A stretch of DNA of 64,000 nt from CAYRVX01 sp964642165 (GCA_964642165.1 CAZXOC010000005.1:3022-67021), one strand, 5' to 3'; counted from the stretch's first letter, positions 27,688 through 37,853 are shown. The notes: generated from the letters alone by a model not told the origin. Made by a program: numbers and translations.

Positions 27688-28869
27688 TCAGTCCTCCGAC
27701 GCGAAAGTGAATCGGACCACCCAGCCGCCCCAACCGTAGTCCCCGGTGAAGGCGTAGAGGCGTCCATGGCTGTCGAGGCATTGGACGGCCGCCATATGCC
27801 GCCAGCGGTCGTCCTGCCGCCAGTTCGGCCGCTGGGGGCAGGGCCTGAAGTTCCCGTCGCGCCGGAGGGTAGCCACTCGGCCGCCGTGAATGCGCCGCGG
27901 GACCGACTCGTCGCCGCCGCACGTGTACATAACGGAAGCATCGGGGCTGTAGCAGATAAGCACCGTGTGGAAGCCGCTGGTCAGGAGCGTCGGCCCGTCC
28001 AGGCCGGGCATGATTCGCCCGATGCCCGCGACGCGCCGGGCCTTTCCGGTGCGCGTGTCGTAGCGGAGAAGGTCGGGGCCGCCGCCGGGCATCCAGTAGA
28101 AGACGCCGTCCGCCGTGATGTGAGACCCGCCCACGTGCCAGTCGCGAATGGCCGTCCGCTTGCCGAGCTGCTTGCGAAGTTCCTCCGAGCCGGCCAGCAG
28201 CGTACCCTTGTCGTCCTTGAGCTGGTAGATGCCGCCATGGCTCGCGAAGTAGACGGAGCCGTTCGCACCCAGGGCGAACCGGGACGTGCACCCGACCTTC
28301 ATCTGGAGCGCGGGAAGCCATTGGGATTCCTCGGGCATGCGGGTGCCACCACCGGCGACCGTCGTCACCCACCACATTCCGTCGGGTCGACGGAAGATCT
28401 TGCGCAGGCGCCCGGCCTGCGCCTCGGAGACGAGCACGTTCCCCGAAGAGTCGCAGGCGATCCCGGCATCGCTGTAGCTGCCGACGCCGAAGTCGAACAT
28501 GGCCTGGTCGGCCGGCCCGTCGCGCCAGCCCCGTGTGCCGTTGCCGGCGAGGATCCGGGCTTGACCATTGCGGACCCGAAAGAGGATGCTGTTGTTGACG
28601 TCGATCTGGTAGTACTCACCGCTTGGACCGAACGTGCCGGTGCTCTCTCCGTCCCAGGATTTCAGTGCTTCCAGAGCCGGCCCCCCCAGGCCCCCGTCCA
28701 TCGACGCACGGAGGAACGCGAAGTGCTCGCAGCCCGTGACGCGACCGACGGCCCGGTTGCGTTGCGGCCCCGAAGGCTCCGCCGGGACGACCGGCGGCAC
28801 AGCCACGGAGAGCAGCGCCGCCGGGAGCAGCGCTGAGGCGACGAGGACACTATGACCCTTGTTCCGCAT
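27688..28869 (-). CDS. Secreted NHL-type beta-propeller protein
   Basis: 393 aa from ATG 28869 (GGGAGGATC upstream), overlapping the end of the upstream beta-helix gene by 20 bp. A signal peptide (LVASALLPAALLSVAV) precedes NHL-like blades: ILAGNGTRGWRDGPADQAMF, IACDSSGNVLVSEAQAGRLR, VAGGGTR, VAGIGRIMPGLDGPT. It is predicted to be a periplasmic or extracellular binding propeller without enzyme motifs. It lies between two other exported proteins in a tightly packed operon, which suggests that the three act on one ligand. Confidence 0.83.
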   Translation of the reverse strand: MRNKGHSVLVASALLPAALLSVAVPPVVPAEPSGPQRNRAVGRVTGCEHFAFLRASMDGGLGGPALEALKSWDGESTGTFGPSGEYYQIDVNNSILFRVRNGQARILAGNGTRGWRDGPADQAMFDFGVGSYSDAGIACDSSGNVLVSEAQAGRLRKIFRRPDGMWWVTTVAGGGTRMPEESQWLPALQMKVGCTSRFALGANGSVYFASHGGIYQLKDDKGTLLAGSEELRKQLGKRTAIRDWHVGGSHITADGVFYWMPGGGPDLLRYDTRTGKARRVAGIGRIMPGLDGPTLLTSGFHTVLICYSPDASVMYTCGGDESVPRRIHGGRVATLRRDGNFRPCPQRPNWRQDDRWRHMAAVQCLDSHGRLYAFTGDYGWGGWVVRFTFASED

Positions 28870-31213
28870 TTGGGGATCCTCCCTGGTGGGTGAACTCGAC
28901 GGTTGCGCCGCGGCCGCCGCTGGCCATCACGCGGTGGATGCGTACGTCGGTTGCTCCGGCCGGTGACTTGGCGGGCAGCCAGACGCGCGTTCTGCGAAGC
29001 GGGGCGACGTGGCGGAGGATGGTGGCATCGTCCACGCCGCCGGTGTCCCGCAGCGGGCCGGAGCCGAACTTCGACTTCGCCGGGTCCGGGTGGTCGCCGA
29101 CGCTTTCCAGGAACGCGAAGCCCTTCGGGGCCACCTTCTTGTTGCTCGTGTTGATGTTGCAGCCGATCAGGCCGCCCCGCGCTGGGGGCTTGGCCTTGTT
29201 GACCCATACGGTCTCGGCGGTCGTGCCGGGCTGGTGTACCCAGAACTGGTTGTTCAGTGCCAGCACGCTTGCCTTCCCGCCGTCGCCCCGCAGCTCGAAG
29301 CGACAAGTCTGCTTCGTCCCCACGGGCAGGAGTATGCACGTGGCCAGCGTGAACAGGCCCTGGAAGTTGTCTGCCGCAATCGTTGGAGAATCGGCCGACG
29401 TGGCATAGGAGAACCGCGTGGCGTCGATCGAGAGCGTGCCGCTGTCCTTGAGATGCAGGCCGGTGACGGCGCCGGAGCTGCGCTCGTGGTAGACGCCGCG
29501 GACGACCAGCCGCCCGCCCCGTCGAACGTCGTACTGCCCCGCCGCCGAACCGGTCGCGCCGGTAAAGACAGCCACGGTGCTCTTGGTCGCCGCGCCGCCG
29601 CCACGGCCGACAACGTCCACCCATGCCCCGCCGTGGCCGCTGCCTTGCAGTGCCCGCAGCAGCACGTTGGTCCCGCCGAGGCCGTTGACCCGCAGGGCGG
29701 CGGTCCGGCCGTGACGCTGGTCTCGGGCGCCGTTGGTGTTGAGCTGGTCGGCGAAGATCCGGCCGCCGGGCTGATCGGCGTTCTCGACGGCCAGCGCCCG
29801 CCCGTTCGGAGCATGGATGTAGAAGTCGCGCAGCGTCGCATGGCTCGGGCCCTTCAGCCGCAACACGACGCCACCGTCGGGCCCGGCCCAGTTCAGCCGC
29901 GTGGCCGTCTCGCCCGCACCGTCCCCCACGAGCCGCACGTCGCAGTTCGCAGGGATGACGAGCGTCTTGGCGATCCGGTACTTGCCCATCGGCAGATGGA
30001 CAACCGGCCGTCGGCCGGTGAGTTTCGTGGCCTGGTTGACGGCCTTCTGGATGGCGTCTCCGCCCGCGCCGGCGGGAACGTCGAACACCTTGCGCTTGCG
30101 CCGGGGCGGCGTTGGTGGAAGCTCCGGCAACCGAACGGGGATGTCCTTTGCCGCGACGACGCGTTCGGCGATTCGCCGGAAGCGGCCGCGCTGCTCGACG
30201 GCGTCCTTCCTCGTATAGGTGTTCCCGACCAGCGTCTGGTCGGCCCAGGTCATCCGTACGCCGCGAGCCTTGCCCGAAAGCCGAAAGACATTGTCCACGA
30301 CGAGGTAGGGTCCGGCGTTGGAGAGGATCACGGCCCAGTCACCCGTCGGGTCGAGGATGCGATTGCCCGTCAGACTCACTGGCGAGCCCCACGTGTGGCC
30401 CGTGCCGAAGTCGAAGAAGCACTTCGAGCCGACGCTCGTGTTGTTGACGACGGAGAACGCCATCAGGTTCATCGCGCCGACGTCGGCGATGCGTGAGCGG
30501 AGGAACAGGTTCTGCCACGCGTGCCAGTTGCCCATGACGTTGTAGATGCCCCGGCCGCAGTCCTGGAAGAGGCAGTACCAGACCCAGATGTCCATCGAGT
30601 TCCAGTTGACCGTCTGGATGCCCGTATCGCAGCGAAGGAACCGGCAGCGAAGGACCTCGTTCTCGGCCTGGCCGTTCGTCTTGGGCCCGCCGAAGACGAG
30701 GCCCGCCTTCATGTCCCGGAAGGTGATATCACTGGTCTCGTTGTAGGTGGAGAACGCCGGGCCGTACCGCAGCCCCGCCGCCGCTCGGGAAGCTCCGTCG
30801 AAAGTGAGGCGGGAGATCTTCGAGTACCACGCGTCCCACTGGACCATAGTGCCGCCTTCGGCCCCCGCCCAACGCAGGACGGTGCGTTCGGGATCCTCGC
30901 CGACGACGGTCACGCCCTGGCAGTCGGTGTGGGCCTTGCGGACGGTCTTCACCGTGTCGGTCAGCCGGTAGGTCCCCGCGGGAATGTAAAGCACGCACGC
31001 CTTCTCGTGCTTGACGAGGTCGTCGAGCGCGCGCTGAAGCGCCTTGGTATCGTCGGCCTTGCCGTCGCCGACTGCCCCGTAGTGGCGTTTCAGATCGCGC
31101 CAACTCGGGAATGGCCCGACGAACTCCTCGTCGCCGGTCTCGGCGGACGCCTGCGGGGCAGAAAGAAGGAGCGTCCCGGCGACCACGATCAGCTTGATGA
31201 AATGGCGGTTCAT
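28850..31213 (-). CDS. Secreted tandem parallel beta-helix protein (pectate lyase 3/GH55-like)
   Basis: 787 aa from ATG 31213; ATG 31222 would add three residues. I prefer 31213 because its upstream GGATGACTGAC resembles the leader of the third operon gene. A signal peptide ends near APQASA. Residues about 35-110 carry the Pectate_lyase_3 opening (HYGAVGDGKADDTKALQRAL, VLYIPAGTYRLTDTV). A second copy starts near residue 395 (GDAIQKAVNQATKL, VVHLPMGKYRIAKTLVIP). Two tandem helices are typical of GH55 and phage-tailspike-like enzymes. It is the first gene of the operon 31213-26232 and is divergent from the GH39-like gene. Confidence 0.85.
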   Translation of the reverse strand: MNRHFIKLIVVAGTLLLSAPQASAETGDEEFVGPFPSWRDLKRHYGAVGDGKADDTKALQRALDDLVKHEKACVLYIPAGTYRLTDTVKTVRKAHTDCQGVTVVGEDPERTVLRWAGAEGGTMVQWDAWYSKISRLTFDGASRAAAGLRYGPAFSTYNETSDITFRDMKAGLVFGGPKTNGQAENEVLRCRFLRCDTGIQTVNWNSMDIWVWYCLFQDCGRGIYNVMGNWHAWQNLFLRSRIADVGAMNLMAFSVVNNTSVGSKCFFDFGTGHTWGSPVSLTGNRILDPTGDWAVILSNAGPYLVVDNVFRLSGKARGVRMTWADQTLVGNTYTRKDAVEQRGRFRRIAERVVAAKDIPVRLPELPPTPPRRKRKVFDVPAGAGGDAIQKAVNQATKLTGRRPVVHLPMGKYRIAKTLVIPANCDVRLVGDGAGETATRLNWAGPDGGVVLRLKGPSHATLRDFYIHAPNGRALAVENADQPGGRIFADQLNTNGARDQRHGRTAALRVNGLGGTNVLLRALQGSGHGGAWVDVVGRGGGAATKSTVAVFTGATGSAAGQYDVRRGGRLVVRGVYHERSSGAVTGLHLKDSGTLSIDATRFSYATSADSPTIAADNFQGLFTLATCILLPVGTKQTCRFELRGDGGKASVLALNNQFWVHQPGTTAETVWVNKAKPPARGGLIGCNINTSNKKVAPKGFAFLESVGDHPDPAKSKFGSGPLRDTGGVDDATILRHVAPLRRTRVWLPAKSPAGATDVRIHRVMASGGRGATVEFTHQGGSPNAEQGS

Positions 31214-31292
31214 GTCAGTCATCCGAGGCCTGCTTGAGCACGGCTGAAAGGCTGGCGGGGGGGGGCTCGCGTCGCCGCCCGGCTTCTGTCCG

Positions 31293-31322
31293 TTGCCACC
31301 AGCGAATCGAGAGGTATATAGT
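31293..31322 (+). promoter_or_regulatory. Sigma70-like promoter for the GH39-like gene
   Basis: TTGCCA (31293-31298), 18 bp, TATAGT (31317-31322): five of six matches at each box. It lies 53 bp before the GTG start at 31376, in the divergent gap between the beta-helix operon and the GH39-like gene. Motif reading only. Confidence 0.5.
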
Positions 31323-31375
31323 ACCGTGTTCGGCGTGAGATTCCACAAGCAGCACGATCGAGAGGCGCCGGTCTC

Positions 31376-32827
31376 GTGATCCGCCGATCCATCGAGATCC
31401 CGATTCGCTGGCTGGCCCTGACGGGCATTGCGGTGGGCGGCGCTGTCTTCGCCGGCTCCGCCCGCGCCGAAGGGCCCGTCGACGTGCGGATCGACTGCTC
31501 CCGGAGAATGGGTGAGGTCCGCGCGCTGCACGGCGTCAACAACGGCCCGGTCAACTACGGCGAGACGATCGACCTGTCGGCCTACTACCGGCGGGCGGCG
31601 TTCCCTCTGGTGCGGCTGCACGACAGTGAATGGCCGAATCCCGACGTGGTGGACATGCACGCGGTGTTCCCGGACCTTCGGGCCGACCCCAACCGCCCGG
31701 AGAGCTACCGCTTCGGACGCACGGACGACTACGTCAAGGCGATCGTCGACAGCGGAGGCGGGATCGTCTATCGCCTGGGCGAGAGCATCGAGACGACCCG
31801 CCGGAAGGTCCACGTCAACCCGCCGGCCGACTGCCGCAGGTGGGCCGAGGCCTGCGTGGGGATCATCCGCCACTACAACGAAGGATGGGCCGAGGGCTTC
31901 CGGTACAAGATCCGCTACTGGGAGATCTGGAACGAGCCGGAGAACCGCCCGAACATGTGGACGGGAACGGACGAGGACTACTACCGCCTGTACGCCACGG
32001 CCGCCAGGCGCATCAAGGGGCGCTTCCCGAGTCTCATGGTGGGCGGCCCCTCGACGGGCTCGATCGGCGAGGTGAAGGACGGGCGTCTGCTGCCGACGTC
32101 GTTCCTGAAAGGCTTCATCGGCCACTGCAAGAAGCATCGAGCGCCGCTGGACTTCTTCTCGTGGCATACGTATTCGGACGATCCGTACGTCTTCGCCCTC
32201 AAGGCCCGCGCCGTGCGCAGGTACCTCGACGAGCAGGGGTACAGGAAGACGGAGAACCACCTCAACGAGTGGAACTACCTGCCCGACAACGACTGGCGCC
32301 CGATCAGCGTCGCCGGCCAGGGCATCACGCGCCAGCGATGGTACGCCCGGCAGGGCGGGGCGGAAGGCGCGGCCTTCCTGGCCTGTGGGTTGATGCACCT
32401 CCAGGACAGCCCCGTGGACGTGGCGAACTACTACCGCGGCGACGCGAACCCGTTCGGCCTGTTCAACTGGCACGGCGTGCCGAAGAAGACCTATCACGCC
32501 ATGCGGGCCTTCCGGATGCTGCTGGAGACGCCGCTGCGCGTCAAGGCGTCGGGCGGACAGCCGGGACACCTCGCCGTCTGTGCCGGGGTCAACAAGGACC
32601 GGACGGCGCTGACGGTGCTGATCGGCAACTTCCGGCATCAGGCACGCACGCTGGACCTGCGGATCGCCCCGGTCCCCTGGCAGGGCACCGCGCGATGGGA
32701 ACTGCGGCGGCTGGACTCGGGGAAGGACCTCGAGCCGGTCCGATCCGGCGCCATGCCGGGACGGCAGCTTCGCCTCGATGCGAAATGCCCGGCGCCATGC
32801 GTGATCGTCATCAAGGTGAACAAGTGA
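31376..32827 (+). CDS. Secreted GH39-like glycoside hydrolase
   Basis: 483 aa from GTG 31376 with GAGAGG about 9 nt upstream. The signal peptide is WLALTGIAVGGAVFAGSARA. The barrel begins MGEVRALHGVNNGPVNYG with LVRLHDSEWPN. YWEIWNEPEN gives acid/base Glu187 and NHLNEWNYLP gives the likely nucleophile Glu298; FFSWHTYSDDP lies between them, as in clan-A families 39 and 51. A C-terminal beta-sandwich follows from about residue 385. Likely substrates are xylosides, iduronides or related glycans; this cannot be resolved. The next gene starts 52 bp downstream with its own Shine-Dalgarno, probably in the same operon. Confidence 0.88.
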   Translation: MIRRSIEIPIRWLALTGIAVGGAVFAGSARAEGPVDVRIDCSRRMGEVRALHGVNNGPVNYGETIDLSAYYRRAAFPLVRLHDSEWPNPDVVDMHAVFPDLRADPNRPESYRFGRTDDYVKAIVDSGGGIVYRLGESIETTRRKVHVNPPADCRRWAEACVGIIRHYNEGWAEGFRYKIRYWEIWNEPENRPNMWTGTDEDYYRLYATAARRIKGRFPSLMVGGPSTGSIGEVKDGRLLPTSFLKGFIGHCKKHRAPLDFFSWHTYSDDPYVFALKARAVRRYLDEQGYRKTENHLNEWNYLPDNDWRPISVAGQGITRQRWYARQGGAEGAAFLACGLMHLQDSPVDVANYYRGDANPFGLFNWHGVPKKTYHAMRAFRMLLETPLRVKASGGQPGHLAVCAGVNKDRTALTVLIGNFRHQARTLDLRIAPVPWQGTARWELRRLDSGKDLEPVRSGAMPGRQLRLDAKCPAPCVIVIKVNK

Positions 32828-32879
32828 GGGTCGTGTTCCCGGCGCCCGGGAAGGGCGCCGATCACCGAAGGAGTCCGGG

Positions 32880-35800
32880 ATGCAGAGCCGTGTATGCTGT
32901 CTGGTCTGTGGCGTGGTGTTCCTGTCGTGCCTGGCGCCGGCGAATGCTACCGTAACGGAGAACCTCAACCTGGAGGTCCTGCCCGCGCCGGGGCCGGTGA
33001 GGGTGGACGGATCGGCCGGGGAGTGGGATCTGTCCGGCGGCATCTTCGCCTGCGGAGACGTCGAGCACGCCGCCGGCAGCTTCGCCGTCTGGTTCCACGC
33101 CATGTTCGACGCCAAGCATCTGTACCTGCTGGCCCGTTGGGTTGACGAGACCCCTATGAACAACCCGGGCAGCTCGAAGGGCGACTATGGCTTCAAGGGC
33201 GACTGCCTTCAGGTCCGCGTCGTCACCGCGCCGGACGTGACGGCCCCCGCTGTGGCCCGCGCCGGGCAACGCGACAACGATGCTCCGAAGGCCCGCACAA
33301 CACACCTGACCTGCTGGCGGGACAAGGACGGCCTGGACGTGATCGACGTCGCGTACGGCCGGCGTTTCAACGAGGGCGCCCTGAAGAACGCCAAGGACAA
33401 AGGCGCCGAGCAGGCCTTCACCGTATGGCCGGACCGCAAGGGCTACACGCAGGAAATCGCCATGCCATGGGCCTTGCTGACCAAGCCGGGCATGCGGATG
33501 GAGGCCGGCGCCCGGCTGATGCTGACCATCGAGCCGAACTTCACCATCGGCACGGGCGGGCGGCTGAGCATCAAGGACCTCTTCAAGCCGGGCGTGCCCA
33601 TCGACCGCGTCTTCACGTTCACGGGCAACCGGTGCTGGGGGTATGCGACGCTGGCCGCCAAGGGGAAGGTCCCGCCGCGCCCCGTCCGGCTGGCGGACGG
33701 GCGGGAGTTCGCCGTGCGATTCGAGAAGGGCCTGCCGGTGATCGACTGGACCGGCCTGGTCACCAGCCGCATGCCGCAGGGCTTCAAGACGATCCGCTTC
33801 TCCCTGCCGGAGAACGCTTACGTCAGCCTGAACGTCTTCGCCCCCGACGGCACGGTCGCCAGGCAACTGCTGACGTGCCACCGGCTGACCAAGGGCGACC
33901 ACGACGTCCTGTGGGACGGGCTGACGATGATGTCCGTCCGCCGGCCGGGTCGGGTGCTGCCGGTTGGAGAGTACACGTGGGAAGGCTTCTATCACACCGG
34001 CATCGGCCTGCGCCTGCGCGGTTGGGCGGGCAACAGCGGGCCGGCGCCGTGGCGAGGCTGGGGGGCCGATCACGGCAACCCGAAGGCGTGCGCGGCCGCC
34101 GGCGATCAGGTGTACGTCGGCTGGGGCGGAGGCGAGGGCGACAAGCCGCTGCTGGCCTGCGACCTCGACGGGAAGATCCAGTGGAAGAACATCCGCGGCG
34201 GCATCGCCAGCGCCGCCCCCGTCGCCGCGGACGGCAAGACGGTCTACGCCTTCAACAGTATCGGCCAGTACGTCGCGAAGGCCGTCTACCGGCTCGACGC
34301 CCGGACGGGCCAATACACCGAGTGGAGCGCGCGCAAGAGCACCGACCTGACCATGAAGGACCTGTGGGAGGGCGAGAAGGAGATCCCCGACAGCCCCAGC
34401 GGCCTGGCGGCGGCGGGTGGGAAGGTCTTCATGAGCTTCTCGGGCAAGGACGCCGTGGTGGTCGTGGACGCCGCGACGGGCAGGATCGACAAGGGGCTGA
34501 AGATTGACAAGCCCGGCGATCTGGAGGCCGTCTCGGCCGAGCGTGTCTTCGTCGTCTCCGGGGGCGTCAAGGTCGTGTCGGCGGACGTCAGGACGGGCGC
34601 GGTCGCGGCGGCCGCCCGGCCGGTCCTGAAAGGCAAGGACTGGGTCTCCGCACTGGCGGGTGACAAGACGGGGAACCTGTACTTGGGTATTCGGGGCGAC
34701 CATCACCACGTCCAGGTCTTTGGCGCGGACGGCAAGCCCCTTCGGCGGATCGGTCGCAAGGCCGGGCGAGCGCCGAACGGGCCCTGGACACCCGACGGCA
34801 TGCTGAACGTCAGCGGCTTGGCCGTGGACTCAAAGGGACAGCTTTGGGTGGCGGAGGACGACGGGTCGCCCCGCCGCGTCAGCGTTTGGGACACCCGGAC
34901 CGGTGCGTTCCGGAAGGAGCTGTTCGGCGCCTCGTCGTACGGGGCAACCGGGGCGGCCATCAATCCGGTGGACCCGTACCTGATGGTGGGCCAGGGCTGC
35001 GAGTGGCGCATCGACCCCAAGACCGGGCGTGCGACGTGCCTCGGGACGATCACGCGCGAGGGCATGAGCGCGTCGCGGTTCGGCTTCGGCAGCGGCGGGC
35101 GGCTCTACCTGGCCGTGACGTCGGGGTTCCTCCACGGGGCCAAGCCCGTGCGGATCTACGAGCGGCTGGGCGACGCCCGGTACAAGCTGCGGACGATACT
35201 CCACCCGCCGGAGGGCAAAGGCAAGCCGGTGCGCATCTGGTCGGACGAGAACGACGACGCGCGCGAGCAGCCCGCGGAGGTCAGGGCCTTCGACATCGAC
35301 CTCGGCGCATGGATCCAGGGCTGGTACATGCCGATGGCGCCCGACCTGTCGTTCTACGGCACGCGGTACAGGGTCGCAGTGACGGGGTTCACGTCGTGCG
35401 GCGCCCCGCGGTACGACCTGTCCAAGGCCGTCAAGCTTCCCGGGCCTAAGGAGGGCCGAGGCGGTATGGGTGCACAACTGGGTCACGGATCGGCGGACGG
35501 GCGCTTCATGCTCTACAACGCCGGCTACGGCCTGGACCACAGCACGATGGACTGCTACGACGTCGTCGCCGGGCGACTGCTGTGGACGTATCCGAGCAAC
35601 TTCACCGGCGTGCACGGCTCGCACAGGGCGTGCCCCGCCAAGGTGGGGATGCTCCGCGGGGCATACGACATCGTCGGTGCGGCCAAGCTGCCGCCGCCGA
35701 TCGGGAACATCTGGGTCGTGCCCACCAACAAGGGCGAGTGGCACGTCCTGACGGAGAAGGGCTTCTACCTGACGCGCCTGTTCGAGGGCGACCCGATGAA

Positions 35801-36761
35801 GAACGTCTACCCCGACCGGCCCGTGCCCGGCGCCGTCCTCGACACCTGTCCACCCGGCGCGGGGGAGGAGGCCTTCGGCGGATCCCTCACACAGACAAGG
35901 GACGGCGGGCTTAGCGTGCAGGCCGGCCACATCAGCTACTGGAACGCCGAAGTGGTGGGGCTGGACACGATTCGTCCGCTGCCGGGCGGGAAGGTCGTCC
36001 TGACGGCGGATGACGTCCGAACGGCCCATGCGTTCCGCGCCCGGTACCTCCAGACGGCCGTCGGGACGAAGCGCCTCGTCGCCCGCAGGGCCTCGCCGAC
36101 CTTCACGGGCGACCTGGACAGGGACTTCGCCGGCGCCGAGTTTGCCACGTATCGGAAAGGCGGCGCGACCGCCTGCCGCACCGCGGCCGCGTGGGACAGC
36201 AAAAACCTGTACGTCGGCTGGGACGTCAAGGACGCCACGCCCTGGGTCAACGGCGCCGACGCGCCGGAGTTCCTCTATGCCCGTGGTGATACGGTGGACC
36301 TCCAGCTCGGCACCGACGTCAAGGCGCCCAAAGACCGGAAAGAAGCGGTGTTGGGTGACCTGCGGGTATCCATCGGCCCGTTCCGGGGCAAGCCCACCGT
36401 GGTCGTCTACCGCAGACGGGCCGTTGAGAAGCGCCCCAAAGTCTTCCGATCGGGCGTGGTCAAGGGCTACGAGATGGAGAGCGTCGTCGTTTCGACGGAC
36501 GGGGAGGTCGAGGTCAAGGTCGACCGCGCGAGGAGGCGCTATATCGTGGAGGCGGCCCTGCCGTGGGCGGCGCTGGGCACCAAGCCGGCGGCGGGCGCCA
36601 CGCTGCGGGCGGACTTCGGCGCGACGCACGGCAACCGGGCCGGCAACGACACAGCCCTGCGGACCCACTGGAGCAACCAGCACACCGGGCTGGTGAGCGA
36701 CGAGGTCTTCGAGCTGAAGATGGTCCCCGTGAACTGGGGAGAGCTCTTGCTGAAGCCCTGA
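32880..36761 (+). CDS. Large secreted protein: two CBM9-like domains around FlgD-Ig and a beta-propeller
   Basis: 1293 aa from ATG 32880 (GAAGGAG 7 nt upstream), signal peptide ending near LAPANA. A CBM9/DOMON-like domain at about 40-240 contains VDGSAGEWDLSGG and KHLYLLARWVDE. A FlgD-like Ig segment follows at about 300-370 (ENAYVSLNVF, DHDVLWDGL, LPVGEYTWEG). The middle is a propeller (LAVDSKGQLWVAEDDG and similar). A second CBM9-like domain closes the protein (about 1070-1290; FTGDLDRDFAGAEF, WDSKNLYVGWDVKDA, AALPWAALG). No catalytic residues are evident; a cell-surface glycan-binding role is likely. It is preceded by the GH39-like enzyme. Confidence 0.82.
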   Translation: MQSRVCCLVCGVVFLSCLAPANATVTENLNLEVLPAPGPVRVDGSAGEWDLSGGIFACGDVEHAAGSFAVWFHAMFDAKHLYLLARWVDETPMNNPGSSKGDYGFKGDCLQVRVVTAPDVTAPAVARAGQRDNDAPKARTTHLTCWRDKDGLDVIDVAYGRRFNEGALKNAKDKGAEQAFTVWPDRKGYTQEIAMPWALLTKPGMRMEAGARLMLTIEPNFTIGTGGRLSIKDLFKPGVPIDRVFTFTGNRCWGYATLAAKGKVPPRPVRLADGREFAVRFEKGLPVIDWTGLVTSRMPQGFKTIRFSLPENAYVSLNVFAPDGTVARQLLTCHRLTKGDHDVLWDGLTMMSVRRPGRVLPVGEYTWEGFYHTGIGLRLRGWAGNSGPAPWRGWGADHGNPKACAAAGDQVYVGWGGGEGDKPLLACDLDGKIQWKNIRGGIASAAPVAADGKTVYAFNSIGQYVAKAVYRLDARTGQYTEWSARKSTDLTMKDLWEGEKEIPDSPSGLAAAGGKVFMSFSGKDAVVVVDAATGRIDKGLKIDKPGDLEAVSAERVFVVSGGVKVVSADVRTGAVAAAARPVLKGKDWVSALAGDKTGNLYLGIRGDHHHVQVFGADGKPLRRIGRKAGRAPNGPWTPDGMLNVSGLAVDSKGQLWVAEDDGSPRRVSVWDTRTGAFRKELFGASSYGATGAAINPVDPYLMVGQGCEWRIDPKTGRATCLGTITREGMSASRFGFGSGGRLYLAVTSGFLHGAKPVRIYERLGDARYKLRTILHPPEGKGKPVRIWSDENDDAREQPAEVRAFDIDLGAWIQGWYMPMAPDLSFYGTRYRVAVTGFTSCGAPRYDLSKAVKLPGPKEGRGGMGAQLGHGSADGRFMLYNAGYGLDHSTMDCYDVVAGRLLWTYPSNFTGVHGSHRACPAKVGMLRGAYDIVGAAKLPPPIGNIWVVPTNKGEWHVLTEKGFYLTRLFEGDPMKNVYPDRPVPGAVLDTCPPGAGEEAFGGSLTQTRDGGLSVQAGHISYWNAEVVGLDTIRPLPGGKVVLTADDVRTAHAFRARYLQTAVGTKRLVARRASPTFTGDLDRDFAGAEFATYRKGGATACRTAAAWDSKNLYVGWDVKDATPWVNGADAPEFLYARGDTVDLQLGTDVKAPKDRKEAVLGDLRVSIGPFRGKPTVVVYRRRAVEKRPKVFRSGVVKGYEMESVVVSTDGEVEVKVDRARRRYIVEAALPWAALGTKPAAGATLRADFGATHGNRAGNDTALRTHWSNQHTGLVSDEVFELKMVPVNWGELLLKP

Positions 36762-36793
36762 CGCCTTCACCACCCCGTTGTCGGACGGTCCGG

Positions 36794-37090
36794 ATGTGGC
36801 ATGCACGGACATCTCTGACGGCCTTGTTGCGATGGCCGTGCCCGGTCTTGCTGGCCCTCACGGCCGTTGCGGCTGGGGGGAGTGCGGTCGGCTGGCGCGG
36901 CGACGGTACGGGGCGCTTTCCCCAGGCCGGCCCGCCCACTACGTGGGACAGCGAAGAAGGCACACACATCCTCTGGCGAGCCGAGGTCGGCAAGGGGCAG
37001 TCGTCTCCTGTCCCGGTGGGCGGGCGAGTCTTCGTCGCATCCGAGAAGGACCTGCTGGTATGCGTGGAACGGAAGACGGGCGCGACCGCA
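36794..37090 (+). pseudogene. 5' fragment of a PQQ-like beta-propeller gene
   Basis: ATG 36794 opens a signal peptide (PVLLALTAVAAGG) and the start of a PQQ-type propeller: GWRGDGTGRFPQAGPPT, HILWRAEVGKGQSSPVPVGGRVF and CVERKTGA. The intact gene at 38106 begins with the same layout (GWRGPTGVG, NVLWKASLAG, SSPIVWGDRVF). After about 99 codons the frame enters the antisense of another gene and loses similarity. About three quarters of the gene is missing, so this is a truncated copy. Confidence 0.75.
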
Positions 37091-37853
37091 GCCCGGGCGA
37101 ACGATCTTGTGCGTCCGATCGCTGCCGACGAACTTGCCCCAGAACAACAGCTCGTGCCACTTGTTGGCCGCCGTGCGGTCGCGCCCGTCGACGTGGTTCA
37201 GCACCGCCTCGATCTGGTGCATGTGGTCTTCGACCGCCTCCGACGGACCCCGCTGGTAGTTGTAGTGATACACGGTGTACGTCTTCTTCAGCACGGGCAG
37301 GTCGTTGGGGTCCCGGCTGCTGTTGCTGATGTCGCCCCAGGGCCCGGCCATGTTCGACTCCCAAAGGTTCACCACCCCCCCCGTGGTAGCCCCAGATCCA
37401 GACCTGCTTGACCCCCTTCTGCTCGACCCACCGCCGGATGCCGATCCGCTCCATGATCTTGTTGTAGTCGGTGTTGGGCACTTTCCTGCCGGGCCGGGGC
37501 ACGGTGGGCAAGGGCTCGAGGTACTCGATCGTCCGGAGAATCCGGTAGACCAGGCTCGGCTTTGCGCGGGGATTCTTGTAGGCGTGGTATCGCGAGCCCT
37601 CCTGGAGGGCCTTGGCCACCTCGGCGGTGAGCTTGTCGGTCTTCTCCCGCGTTTGCTTGAGCGGAGCTCCCCAATCGCCGGTCACGCCAATGTCGATCCG
37701 GTCGCCCTTGACCGGGAAGTACTTGACCACGACCACCGGAATCTCCATCGGCGGCTTCGGCCGATGCGGCTGGGCGGCGTGAAGGCTGCCGGCCAGGAGG
37801 GCAAGGCAACCGACCCGGGCGACGAGGAGGAGCGTCCTCCGGTTCGCGATCAT
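37087..37853 (-). pseudogene. Secreted protein of unknown function, frameshifted and 3'-truncated
   Basis: ATG 37853 opens a signal peptide (LLLVARVGCLALLAGSLHA). The frame runs to GYHGGGGEP, where an 8-base C tract (37375-37382 on the plus strand) shifts it. Removing one base restores GYHGGVVNLWESN and the continuing frame NMAGPWGDISNSSRDPNDL, through to HKIVRPGCG near 37090. There it abuts the PQQ gene fragment on the opposite strand. So there is one homopolymer frameshift plus loss of the 3' end. Conserved motifs include YHYNYQRGPSE and LLFWGKFVGSD; I cannot assign a function. Confidence 0.65.

Noticed and set aside
28850..33163. Extension of the beta-helix gene to 33163
   Set aside because: The sequence upstream of 31222 is antisense of the GH39-like gene and lacks protein character. 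The signal peptide starts at 31213.
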